In this document: positions 13,102-19,420 of the stretch, one piece after another
Numbering within the stretch: the stretch's first letter is position 1
Layout of the letters: every line of letters begins with the position of its first letter
Source: CAYXZO01 sp964469505
GTDB lineage: Bacteria > Fidelibacterota > UBA8477 > JABMPR01
NCBI GenBank assembly: GCA_964469505.1
Contig: CAYXZO010000043.1
Span: 1-19,420 of the forward strand
Length of the DNA stretch: 19,420 nucleotides
Direction of reading: 5' to 3'
The notes under the pieces: model-generated
Seen by the model: the letters and a program-made list of their open reading frames with translations, nothing else
Database searches by the model: none
Told to the model about the DNA's origin: nothing
Position numbers and translations under genes: made by a program

Positions 13102-14175
13102 TTATCGAGGGGTGTTCATAGAGCCTGCCGGGAGCAGCTCTAATTCGGCATACACCCCGAAATGGTCGGAGGGCATCAAGTCCTCCACCGCTCGGTCAAA
13201 AATCCGCCGGGCTCGGTACACTTTCCAGGGCCCACGATAAAAGATGTAGTCGATCCTCTGCCGGCGCAAATGACTGGTGTCCGTTTCCGTACCGTAGTAA
13301 TAGGTTTTGATGTTCAGATTGTCCACTTCGTCCCAGGTGTAGGGTAAGCCCTCGCCGGCTGCGACGTAGGCATCCTTGAAACCGTCCGCCAGTAGCAGTT
13401 TGATTTCAGGCAAAGTATCCACGGCGTTGAAATCACCCAACAAGAGCACTGGTGCCTTGCCGGCGGTTTTATTAATGTACTCCAGCATTTTACGGGCTTC
13501 ATCCAGTCTCCAGGCGGCTCCTTCCACCGCTTCCTTGACTTTAGTTATGTATTCCTTCCCGGCCAGCTTGCCCACCAGGTAATCCTCCATCCAACGTTCC
13601 AGATTCTGCCGGACAGCGAAGGGCGAGGCGTGCCAGTGGGTTACGAAGATATACACTTCCCGATTGTTGACGAGAATTTTGCCGCCCACCACCTGGGTGG
13701 CGTCGGAAAGATGGAAAGTGGCGAATTCACCCACCGGGCCGCCGGAAAGCTGTTGCCGCAGTGGTGTGGAAAGATGCCATTTGGGCCGCGCCAATACCAT
13801 GTCCCCTTCCCGCAGATTGATCGGCAGTCCCACCCTGCCCAGGTGAATCCCCGCCACTCCCAGATGGTGATATTCATCGTAGCCCAGATCGCCGGCGATA
13901 CGCTGGGCATATTCCGGCAAGGGATTACATTCGTTAAGGCCGATGATATCCGGCTGGAGCGCTTTCATTTCTCGCACCAGCAACCGATAACGCCGCGCCC
14001 GGCGACTGGGGGATTCGTACTCGCCCATCTTGAAGGAGCCCTGATAATTCAAGCCCGACCAGACGTTGAAGGTTACCACTTTCAATACTTGCGCCGGCAT
14101 TTTAGTGCCACCCAACAACAACAAGCCCGTCAGACCGTAATTAATGATTCGACCACACCATGCATGCCCTGGCAT
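13102..14175 (-). CDS. Endonuclease/exonuclease/phosphatase (EEP) family protein, probably exported
   Basis: This 357-residue DNase I-like metal-dependent phosphoesterase has the family's motifs in order: TFNVW (35-39, Asn37), DIIGLNE with the metal-binding Glu, VTHWHAS with a catalytic His, LLGDFNA with the Asp/Asn pair, QRIDYIFY, and PSDHFGV with the final Asp-His. A hydrophobic stretch near residues 10-23 followed by MPAQ suggests a signal peptide or anchor. The ATG at 14175 has GAGGAGG about ten bases upstream; an internal ATG (residue 26) would make a cytosolic form but has a poorer site. EEP members cut DNA, RNA, phosphoinositides, sphingomyelin or nucleotide cofactors, so specificity is open. 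It begins 24 bases after xdhC and is followed by the 2H phosphoesterase gene. Confidence 0.88.
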   Translation of the reverse strand: MPGHAWCGRIINYGLTGLLLLGGTKMPAQVLKVVTFNVWSGLNYQGSFKMGEYESPSRRARRYRLLVREMKALQPDIIGLNECNPLPEYAQRIAGDLGYDEYHHLGVAGIHLGRVGLPINLREGDMVLARPKWHLSTPLRQQLSGGPVGEFATFHLSDATQVVGGKILVNNREVYIFVTHWHASPFAVRQNLERWMEDYLVGKLAGKEYITKVKEAVEGAAWRLDEARKMLEYINKTAGKAPVLLLGDFNAVDTLPEIKLLLADGFKDAYVAAGEGLPYTWDEVDNLNIKTYYYGTETDTSHLRRQRIDYIFYRGPWKVYRARRIFDRAVEDLMPSDHFGVYAELELLPAGSMNTPR

Positions 14176-14199
14176 AATTTCCCTTCCTCCTCGGTTAGC

Positions 14200-15240
14200 T
14201 TAATTCTTTCGAGCCTGTTCTGTTTTCTGAAAATCATTACTCCGCCGCCGGTTTTTGCGAACCTGCACCATTTGCGCCAGGATACTGAGGGCAATTTCCG
14301 GCACTGTTTCGGCTCCCAGATCCAAGCCCACTGGGGCGTGAACCTGCTCCACCCGTTCCAGGGGCAGCCCGGTCTGGCGCAGCGCTTCCCGAATGAAATG
14401 CCATTTGCGGCGGCTACTCACTAGTCCCACATACCGGACTGGGACTTGCAGAAGGTGCTCCAGAACCATCCGATCCAGGCGGTGGTCGCGAGTGGCTACC
14501 AGTATTAGATCACGATGTGCGGGGAGAGGGAGGTTCTCCAACCGGTTGTAATCCACCGCCACCAGTCGGGCTAGGGGGAAGCGCTCTTTAGTCAGCAATT
14601 CAGAGCGGTCGTCGTAGACCGTAATGGGCCAACCCAGCCAGGAGGCCAGATGGGCCACCGCCTGTCCTACGTGTCCAGCGCCGAACAGGTGCAAAACCGG
14701 CTCAGGAACCAGTGGGTCGGCCAGAAGGACCTCTTCTCTCCTGCGGAAAGCCCGGGGTTCTTCAGCCTCCAGAGCTTGCTGAGCCAGCTCTTTAATTTCC
14801 GTTATCTCATCCCCGGCTACCGGCCACAGGCGTCGCTGGATGGTGACGGTGGAGGTCAATTGGATGGAGTGTACCAGAACTTGCTCGCCGTCCCGGGCCT
14901 GGGCCGCTAGCGATTGCCAGTGCCGAGTCGCTTCCGTGGGCCAGGGCTCCAGTAGCACCAGGGCACTGCCGCCGCAAAGGCTGCCTTCGCTGTTCACATC
15001 AGTAGCGTTGAGCTGGAATTCCATGATTTCCGGCGTGTCGTCGGTTGTCAACTGCCGTGCCCGCTGGATGACCTGCTGTTCCAGTCCCCCGCCCCCGAGA
15101 GTCCCCTGAATCGGTCCCCTGGACGGAACCACCATCAGGGGGAAATCCCGCCGGGGCACTGAACCCTGAGAATAAACCACCCGGCACAGCACGACCGGTT
15201 CCGTTTCCCTCAGGCTCAGCAGCAATTCCCGCCAGTTCAT
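14200..15240 (-). CDS. xdhC: XdhC/CoxI family molybdoenzyme maturation protein
   Basis: This 346-residue protein has two domains. The N-terminal XdhC/CoxI part has RVVYSQGSVPRR, GTLGGGGLEQQV and SEGSLCGGSALVLLEP, including the conserved Cys of the GxCGG motif. The C-terminal part, from about residue 190, is a Rossmann fold (LHLFGAGHVGQAVAHLASWLG, followed by VYDDR). It ends with APVGLDLGAETVPEIALSILAQ, the usual tail. XdhC proteins bind the sulfurated molybdenum cofactor and insert it into xanthine dehydrogenase-type hydroxylases. The start overlaps the yqeB stop by four bases (ATGA), tying it to the selenium-dependent hydroxylase set. The tail after residue 330 is unusually basic (VRKNRRRSN). 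Confidence 0.93.
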   Translation of the reverse strand: MNWRELLLSLRETEPVVLCRVVYSQGSVPRRDFPLMVVPSRGPIQGTLGGGGLEQQVIQRARQLTTDDTPEIMEFQLNATDVNSEGSLCGGSALVLLEPWPTEATRHWQSLAAQARDGEQVLVHSIQLTSTVTIQRRLWPVAGDEITEIKELAQQALEAEEPRAFRRREEVLLADPLVPEPVLHLFGAGHVGQAVAHLASWLGWPITVYDDRSELLTKERFPLARLVAVDYNRLENLPLPAHRDLILVATRDHRLDRMVLEHLLQVPVRYVGLVSSRRKWHFIREALRQTGLPLERVEQVHAPVGLDLGAETVPEIALSILAQMVQVRKNRRRSNDFQKTEQARKN

Positions 15241-16037
15241 AATTCTCCAAACAGGTAGCGTAGAATGGCTTCCAGCACGCCGCGGCCCACGTTGCGGGCT
15301 TTGTCGGATATGAGCCGGTGATCCACCGCCGCACCACGGGGATCTACGTCACCGATTTTCGTTCCCTGGGTAACTTCGATTCCTGGAGCGATCAAGCCCC
15401 GTAGTTTGCCGCTCAACGGAGCCAGAATCGGTTGCGCGCCGACGTAACCCAGTGGCTGCCCTTCATTTACTAGATCTCCCAGTTCCACCGCCCAGGTGAT
15501 TTTCCCCGTGGCTGGGGCGCGGATGATGCGGCGTTTGGTATGTCCCCCCACCTCTCCAGGGATGCCGGTATCGGGTGCGGCGCTGCCCGCCGGGATTACC
15601 CGACCCAGATTGTGGCCTCGCTGGGTTTCGATCACCGCGTGAACATTGCCGCCGGCGGTAAACCCGGGACCTAAGCCGACTGTGAATTCGAAATAAGGTC
15701 GCTGATCAGGTTCTGCTTGTTTACGCATGCGGGCATCAACATATATTCCAGCTTGCGACCGTAGGGTTTCCTCATTATCCAGCACTACCGGTAAGAATTG
15801 CTCACGCAGTGAAGAGGCAATTTCCGCGGGCGTAACCCGACGGGCCGGGAGTCCTTCCACTTCAGCGGCGCCATGGAGCATGGCATCGCTGAAAGTTACC
15901 ACCCGTCGTATGGCCAGAGGCTGCTCCAGTTCACTGCAGAAGACGGGAAAGCCACAGCGTTTTAGGGTCCACGCCACGGCGCTGCCCATTTCACCTGCGC
16001 CCCGGACCCATATCACCCATTGTGACAGCGGATTCAT
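15237..16037 (-). CDS. yqeB: YqeB (EF2563 family), selenium-dependent molybdenum hydroxylase accessory protein
   Basis: This 266-residue protein opens with a dinucleotide-binding turn (VRGAGEMGSAVAWTL, about 11-25), continues with VYVDARMRK-like and FTVGLGPGFTAGGNVHAVIETQRGH blocks, and ends in a lipoyl/hammerhead-like domain (IIRAPATGKITWAVELGDLV, later PILAPLSGKLRGLIAPG, GTKIGDVDPRG). This architecture is typical of YqeB, which with YqeC marks genomes that load labile (non-selenocysteine) selenium onto molybdenum hydroxylases. Its biochemical step is not established. The ATG at 16037 is preceded directly by AAAGG, too close for a normal ribosome site, so initiation may depend on upstream translation. 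A hairpin covers the preceding stop codon. Confidence 0.92.
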   Translation of the reverse strand: MNPLSQWVIWVRGAGEMGSAVAWTLKRCGFPVFCSELEQPLAIRRVVTFSDAMLHGAAEVEGLPARRVTPAEIASSLREQFLPVVLDNEETLRSQAGIYVDARMRKQAEPDQRPYFEFTVGLGPGFTAGGNVHAVIETQRGHNLGRVIPAGSAAPDTGIPGEVGGHTKRRIIRAPATGKITWAVELGDLVNEGQPLGYVGAQPILAPLSGKLRGLIAPGIEVTQGTKIGDVDPRGAAVDHRLISDKARNVGRGVLEAILRYLFGEL

Positions 16038-16070
16038 CCTTTAAGTCTATGCGAAAGAGGGCATTCAACC

Positions 16071-16098
16071 AAGCCGCGAGTAAGATTGTCCGCGGCTT
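16071..16098 (-). repeat. Inverted repeat over the yqeC-mocA stop codon
   Basis: AAGCCGCG (16071-16078) and CGCGGCTT (16091-16098) form a perfect 8-bp stem with a 12-base loop, including two bases of the yqeC-mocA stop codon. No T-run follows on the minus strand, so it is not an ordinary terminator. It may adjust the ratio of the upstream to downstream message or stabilise a cleavage end. Confidence 0.55.
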
Positions 16099-17389
16099 AG
16101 AGGGGATTATCCAGGTATTCGTCCAGGTCCAGCACTACTCCCGGGTCGTCCATGTCAACGAAATGTACCGCTGGAGCGTGGTGCCACAATTGACGTCCGC
16201 CGATATCGCCCTTGAGCGCCAGGAGTTTTTCCCGATACGTGGATGCAATGAAAACCGGATGTCCTGGTTGGTTCTGGTAGCGCGGCACCAGGATAGGAGG
16301 ACGAACGGACCACAGAATTTCCTCCAGACGCTGCCAGGTAGATTCGTGGAGAAACGGTTTATCACCGGGGTGGAAAGCGAAATACTCCACTTCTGGGGCA
16401 CGGGCCACACCCAGCCGCACCGCCGCTGCTAGTCCTTCAGCGTAGTCATGATTTTCCAGGAGTTGCACTCGGTTACCGAAGCGTTGCAGCGGGGCCGCCA
16501 CTTTTCGACTTTCGTGACCCAGGACGACGTTGATACCCCAGTCGGAGGCCAGGAAGCGGCTTACGGTCCGGGCGATGGCCGGTAAATGAGTATCTACTTC
16601 AAGTAGCAGCTTGTTGGGCGGATGGCGGCGCGAAAGACCTCCGGCGGGAATGATCAATTGAATTCGAGGCCGTAGCGCTGCCGGCCGGGCGCACCAATGC
16701 TCCCGGGCGCTGCCCCAGAAGGCGCGAGCACCTTTCTGGCGCAACGCCTGGGCCAACTCTTGAGCCGCCACTGGGTAGTGTTCGGCTTTGTTGACGAAAT
16801 ACAGAATCTCGACTCCCTGAGGCACTTTGGAGCGATAACCCCGGGGATCGGTGAGTATTTCCGCCAATGAATCAGCATCAAGTGACGCTCCTTCTTCCAC
16901 TCCCCAGAATTCCCGAAATCGCTCCCAGCGGTGTATCAGTTCCGGTCCCAGGGGTTGGTTGACTACTTCCGCGCCTACCACCAGCACGGCGTAGGTAGTG
17001 TCGGGTGGCACCGGTGGGTCCCAGGGGGTGTGAATTTTCAGGGGTTTCTTGCGGGCGCCGTCACATTCGAAGAGCAGAATGTCCGTTTGTTTCTTAAGCT
17101 CAACCAGTTGCTCTGCGGCGAGCCCGATATATTTCTCTCCCTCCCGGCGGGACATGAGATACAGCGGCCGACCGATCTCAAAGGGCAGTCGAGACGGTAG
17201 TTCGGAGGTAAAAAGCACCGGAGTTGCTTCTGGTCCGGCTTTAGTGAGGGAGGTTAGAATTACTCGGCCGTAGGCGGCGATTTCGTCTCCCAGGGCGTGC
17301 ATCAGGCTGGTTTTGCCTCCGCCACCCAGGAAGGCTACGCTGATACTCTGGGGAATTTGGGGTCCGAAGAGCGCGTGCCACAAGCCCAT
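16097..17389 (-). CDS. Fusion of YqeC (selenium cofactor/hydroxylase accessory) and MocA-like molybdopterin cytidylyltransferase
   Basis: Residues about 1-238 are YqeC: a P-loop-like FLGGGGKTSLM (20-30), FECDGARKKPLKIH (107-120), PVPPDTTYAVLVVGAEVVNQPLG and a VNKAE block. Residues about 243-430 are a MobA/MocA nucleotidyltransferase: IIPAGGLSRRHPPNKLLLEVD (246-266) replaces the usual AAGxSxRMGxxK, then HPGDKPFL (340-347, Asp343 for metal) and QPGHPVFI. MocA attaches CMP to molybdopterin, giving the cytosine dinucleotide cofactor of xanthine dehydrogenase-type enzymes. Fusion puts both steps in one chain and fits the neighbouring yqeB and xdhC. The Met and Gly of the canonical RMG are Arg and His here. 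No ribosome site precedes the ATG at 17389, so the start is uncertain. Gap to yqeB is 59 bases. Confidence 0.88.
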   Translation of the reverse strand: MGLWHALFGPQIPQSISVAFLGGGGKTSLMHALGDEIAAYGRVILTSLTKAGPEATPVLFTSELPSRLPFEIGRPLYLMSRREGEKYIGLAAEQLVELKKQTDILLFECDGARKKPLKIHTPWDPPVPPDTTYAVLVVGAEVVNQPLGPELIHRWERFREFWGVEEGASLDADSLAEILTDPRGYRSKVPQGVEILYFVNKAEHYPVAAQELAQALRQKGARAFWGSAREHWCARPAALRPRIQLIIPAGGLSRRHPPNKLLLEVDTHLPAIARTVSRFLASDWGINVVLGHESRKVAAPLQRFGNRVQLLENHDYAEGLAAAVRLGVARAPEVEYFAFHPGDKPFLHESTWQRLEEILWSVRPPILVPRYQNQPGHPVFIASTYREKLLALKGDIGGRQLWHHAPAVHFVDMDDPGVVLDLDEYLDNPL

Positions 17390-17581
17390 GGTGGAATGTA
17401 CGGGCTAAGAGGGAGAGAATCAGGTATTTCAAGTGAAAAAGCCCGCGCTGTAAGAGAGGGCGCGAATTATTCTGATGATCAGCCGGGAAGATGGAGTTTA
17501 GGAGGGTGTTTGGGCAAAGAGCTTTTGCGATGATTGGGTTGATCAACTTAATAAAGGAGAAATAGGGACCGGCTCGGACAT
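17390..17581. other. Intergenic region upstream of the yqeC-mocA cluster
   Basis: No gene is supported. CGGGCT (17401-17406) and AGCCCG (17440-17445) form a 6-bp inverted repeat 33 bases apart in the presumed leader of the minus-strand cluster. No convincing -35/-10 pair was found on the minus strand. A GGAG sits near 17556 ahead of the pseudogene remnant on the plus strand. Confidence 0.4.
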
Positions 17582-18016
17582 ATGAGAAAGCTGAAATTGC
17601 TTAACCAATTTGCCGGTTTGCAGATATCCAACGACATGGCTCCACCTGGGATTTTCCGAGGGGAGTTTCAAGTCATAACCACCGAATCCTAGTCCTTGCC
17701 TCTAATAATCCGCATAGAGTCTGGCATGTGCCTGCTGGAATCTGACCTGGCGCCCTGGCGCAGTCACCAACTGCGGGTTACTGTGTAATTGAACGTCGTG
17801 CACCCCAACGATAACCGGGAGCATGTCATGCTGGGGATGGAAGGGGCCTATCGTGTAATGGTATTCCCGCGGGGTGGTTATGGTTGGGGTTATGATCTTG
17901 GCTCTTACAGTCTGGGAGGCGGTTTATGGTTGGAACTCCCCGGCCTGGGAGAACTACGTTGTGATTATGCCTACCTTCCGCTGGGGTTTTCAGCCCGACT
18001 TATTATTTCAGTTTAG
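17582..18016 (+). pseudogene. Remnant of a PorV/PorQ-type outer-membrane beta-barrel protein (C-terminal part)
   Basis: One reading frame from 17582 is broken by TAG (17690-17692) and TAA (17786-17788) yet keeps family-like sequence on both sides of the second stop. Before it are LPLIIRI and RSHQLRVTV; after it are LNVVHPNDNREHVMLGMEGAY, then RGGYGWGYDLGSYSLGGGLWL and LRCDYAYLPLGF. An HPNDN-E-LG block, then a glycine-rich strand, then DYAY, is the pattern I know from the last strands of PorV/UPF0164-type proteins of FCB and candidate-phylum genomes. The end is also off: the frame closes with ARLIISV, while another frame reads FQFRF, the aromatic finish expected of a beta-barrel, suggesting a late frameshift. 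The N-terminal half is missing. It is most likely a dead fragment; it supports a diderm host. Confidence 0.65.
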
Positions 18017-18077
18017 ATTCATCTTTTTACAAAAGCTGGGCTCGTACCGATTTTTTTATGGGGATTCCTAAGAATAG

Positions 18078-18097
18078 CCCCGAGCTTCAGCTCGGGG
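18078..18097. repeat. Perfect GC-rich hairpin, REP-like
   Basis: CCCCGAGC (18078-18085) and GCTCGGGG (18090-18097) pair perfectly around TTCA. No T-run follows (GAAATAAA), so it is not a standard plus-strand terminator. Compact palindromes with a short loop like this resemble REP/BIME units mobilised by RAYT transposases; only one copy is in the window. Confidence 0.5.
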
Positions 18098-18122
18098 GAA
18101 ATAAAAGGCACAGTATAATTCA

Positions 18123-18141
18123 GGGCTTTAGCCCAATTTTT
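18123..18141 (+). terminator. Small hairpin with T-run (terminator-like)
   Basis: GGGCT (18123-18127) and AGCCC (18130-18134) pair around TT (or GGGC/GCCC around TTTA), followed by AATTTTTATT. It may be the old terminator of the decayed outer-membrane gene, or the second half of a REP-like pair with the hairpin 26 bases upstream. Confidence 0.45.
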
Positions 18142-18289
18142 ATTGTCAAACTGGTTCAAAGCTCGAACACCATGGCTGCTTTTTAAAATGTATGTTCCTT
18201 AAATAAATCCGCTCCGTATTTTAGGTGTAGAAGATGCTGTAAGTTGTTTGAATATTTAGCTTTAAAAGCGACTAGGTAAGGATTAACCC

Positions 18290-19054
18290 ATGAACGAAAC
18301 AGAAAGAATAGAACGAGAGAAATCTTTTCATGAACGAAAGTATAGCGATGATATAAGGGCTAATGTCAGAAAGTTTTATTCTATTACCAAAACCAGCAGG
18401 AATTATTACCTGGAAAAATTGTTGACCAACTGCGAGCGGAAAAAAGTTTTAGAATATGGTTGTGGGCCTGGCACTTACTCGTTTGAGCTAGCCGAAAAAG
18501 GGGCAATCGTTACTGGAATCGATATTTCAGAAGTAGCAATCGAACAGGCGAGAAATAAAGCCAAAGAAAGAGGGCTGACCAAAAACATATCATTTATGGT
18601 TATGAATGCCGAAGATCTTAAGTTTGATGATGGTTATTTTGATATTGTCTGTGGGGTTAGCATACTGCATCACTTGAATATTAAAAATGCGTTAAAGGAA
18701 GTATCCAGGGTATTGAATAGTACTGGTAGTGCTCTATTTATCGAGCCACTTGGTCATAATCCGTTTATAAATATCTATAGATACCTGACGCCGCACTTGC
18801 GAAGCGAGGATGAACATCCCTTGATTAAAAAGGATTTAAAGTTATTCAAGGAATTCTTTGACAATGTTAATATCTCATACTTTCACCTGGTTTCTTTGTT
18901 TGCCGTACCTTTTCACAATACAAAGTATTTTGATAAAATGCTTTCAATGCTCGATTCCATAGACCAATTATTGTTCAGAGCCGATTTTTTTAGATTGCAA
19001 GCCTGGCAAATTGTCGCGGAGCTTTCGAATTCAAAAAACCAATTCCCCATCTGA
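18290..19054 (+). CDS. Class I SAM-dependent methyltransferase
   Basis: This 254-residue protein has the Rossmann methyltransferase core. Motif I is VLEYGCGPGTYSFELA (53-68), the acidic residue ending strand 2 is Asp78 (VTGIDIS), the adenine-contact block is NAEDL (106-110), and motif IV is YFDIVCGVSILHHL (116-129). IEPLGHNPFINIYRYLTPHLR follows in the C-terminal part, which is otherwise unremarkable. The substrate is unknown; similar proteins methylate small molecules, quinones, sugars or lipids, often in surface-polysaccharide loci. AAGGA lies seven bases before the ATG. The gene is clearly AT-richer and uses more AAA/GAA/ATT codons than the metabolic genes at 4-9 kb, and it is flanked by non-coding DNA and a pseudogene, so it looks horizontally acquired. 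Confidence 0.9.
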   Translation: MNETERIEREKSFHERKYSDDIRANVRKFYSITKTSRNYYLEKLLTNCERKKVLEYGCGPGTYSFELAEKGAIVTGIDISEVAIEQARNKAKERGLTKNISFMVMNAEDLKFDDGYFDIVCGVSILHHLNIKNALKEVSRVLNSTGSALFIEPLGHNPFINIYRYLTPHLRSEDEHPLIKKDLKLFKEFFDNVNISYFHLVSLFAVPFHNTKYFDKMLSMLDSIDQLLFRADFFRLQAWQIVAELSNSKNQFPI

Positions 19055-19299
19055 CGCCGTTGTTGAACCTCTTACGATAAAAGAGGAGAAACCAGGTTTT
19101 CAGCCTAAATAATACCGATTAGTATTTGGCGTTGATGTTGACCTCAGGGGAACAGAGCTTCGTTTAGATTGAGTCCCCACAAGTCTTCATCATCAAGATA
19201 TAGGGTTATCTGGGCTCCGTAGGGAAACTAGGAGCTATACGGCAAAGCCCAAACTCCAGACTCATGCGCGCAACAGAAAATTCCGCTCCGGAGTGTAGT

Positions 19300-19337
19300 G
19301 AGATCTGCAACGGTAGAAAAGACCGTTCGCAAATCTC
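19300..19337 (+). repeat. Long imperfect hairpin, possible antiterminator
   Basis: GAGATCTGC+AACGGT (19300-19314) pairs with ACCGTT and GCAAATCTC (19322-19327 and 19329-19337) around the loop AGAAAAG: 14 Watson-Crick pairs with one mismatch and one bulged C. Its last seven bases are also the first arm of the terminator-like stem that follows. Confidence 0.45.
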
Positions 19338-19360
19338 CCTTTGCGAGGGGATTTTATTTT
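19331..19360 (+). terminator. Terminator-like hairpin overlapping the preceding stem
   Basis: AAATCTCC (19331-19338) pairs with GGGGATTT (19347-19354), eight pairs including one G-T, followed by TATTTT. It cannot form together with the 19300-19337 stem because both use 19331-19337. It could also simply be a plain terminator. Confidence 0.35.
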
Positions 19361-19420
19361 ACTGGCAATCCTGACTATCAAATCCAGGGCCCGGGAGCAG
19401 TCCATTTCGTGGGTTTTGGC

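Larger units (their letters stand above)
18017..18289. other. Non-coding stretch with two hairpins upstream of the methyltransferase gene
   Basis: I see no coding frame. It holds the two hairpins listed separately and then AT-rich sequence. AAGGA lies seven bases before the methyltransferase ATG. No confident promoter can be named. Confidence 0.5.
19055..19420. other. Gene-free tail with many inverted repeats; possible structured RNA or leader
   Basis: I recognise no protein here. Paired segments include GGGGA/TCCCC (about 19147-19186), GCTCC..TAG-GGAAA-CTA..GGAGC (19214-19235) competing with TGGGCT+CCGTA / TACGG+AGCCCA (19211-19221 with 19238-19251), and a long stem at 19300-19337 overlapping a terminator-like stem at 19331-19354. 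The density of stems suggests a structured transcript on the plus strand, such as a leader with an attenuator. I could not match it to a known riboswitch. A 52-codon frame on the minus strand (19262-19420) and a similar one on the plus strand are open to the window edge; neither resembles a known protein. Confidence 0.3.

Noticed and set aside
14650..15109. Plus-strand frames of 86-89 codons inside xdhC
   Set aside because: They are shadow frames of a well-supported gene, without motifs or ribosome sites.
17297..17533. 78-codon plus-strand frame across the yqeC start
   Set aside because: It overlaps the conserved P-loop of YqeC antisense, has no recognisable domain, and is Gly/Arg-rich like a shadow frame.
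19205..19260. c-di-GMP (GEMM-I) riboswitch suggested by ACGGCAAAGCCC and GGGAAACT
   Set aside because: The similarity is limited to short strings; the second helix, tetraloop and receptor of the class could not be laid out.
19262..19420. Partial minus-strand gene open to the window edge (52 codons)
   Set aside because: No family resemblance was recognised and it overlaps strong inverted repeats; a similar-length open frame exists on the other strand, so chance is likely.
1..19420. CRISPR arrays, tRNA/rRNA genes, intact insertion sequences, selenocysteine UGA readthrough
   Set aside because: No regular direct repeats with spacers, cloverleaf sequences or transposase motifs were seen. The selenium-linked genes here concern labile selenium and need no in-frame UGA.

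Overview
The window reads as a chromosomal segment of a Gram-negative bacterium with moderate GC content. Two things argue for a Gram-negative, FCB-like lineage (Bacteroidota, Calditrichota, KSB1 or similar). One is a decayed copy of a PorV/PorQ-type outer-membrane protein at 17582-18016. The other is an AmgK-like kinase fused to a RapZ-type C-terminal domain beside a MurU-like nucleotidyltransferase. The lineage is an inference from gene families; there is no rRNA or other marker gene. An iron superoxide dismutase implies at least occasional contact with oxygen.

Layout. Positions 1-3887 are on the minus strand: the N-terminal part of a YqgE/AlgH protein cut by the window edge, a membrane-anchored penicillin-acylase-family Ntn hydrolase, a clear terminator, and sodB. 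Divergent from sodB is a tight plus-strand run, 3928-9335, whose gaps are all between -20 and +11 bases: a QueD/PTPS-family protein, a YhhQ-type queuosine-precursor transporter, GTP cyclohydrolase I (folE), the sugar-kinase/RapZ-C fusion, a MurU-like nucleotidyltransferase and a dihydrolipoyl dehydrogenase. It links GTP-derived pterin/queuosine chemistry with probable peptidoglycan-sugar recycling. A separate DJ-1/PfpI gene with a strong terminator follows.

Positions 10160-11310 are AT-richer and look accessory. They hold a small two-helix membrane ORF, operator-like inverted repeats and an MntA/HepT (MNT-HEPN) toxin-antitoxin pair. The HEPN toxin is frameshifted inside its RX4HXY active-site motif. 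A fumarylacetoacetate-hydrolase-family gene follows (11415-12365); it appears to have lost its usual metal ligands.

Positions 12583-17389 form a five-gene minus-strand cluster: a YqeC-MocA fusion, YqeB, XdhC, a secreted-looking endonuclease/exonuclease/phosphatase and a CPDase-like 2H phosphoesterase. The first three are maturation factors of selenium-dependent molybdenum hydroxylases. The hydroxylase itself is not in the window.

From 17390 to the end the sequence is gene-poor: the PorV-like pseudogene, two compact hairpins of REP/terminator type, an AT-rich orphan SAM methyltransferase, and a 366-base tail with no recognised gene but many inverted repeats. Two of these overlap like an antiterminator/terminator pair. 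The observations most worth following up are the kinase-RapZ-C fusion operon, the QueD homologue with Asp at the catalytic Cys position, the toxin frameshift, the ligand-poor FAH protein and the structured tail.
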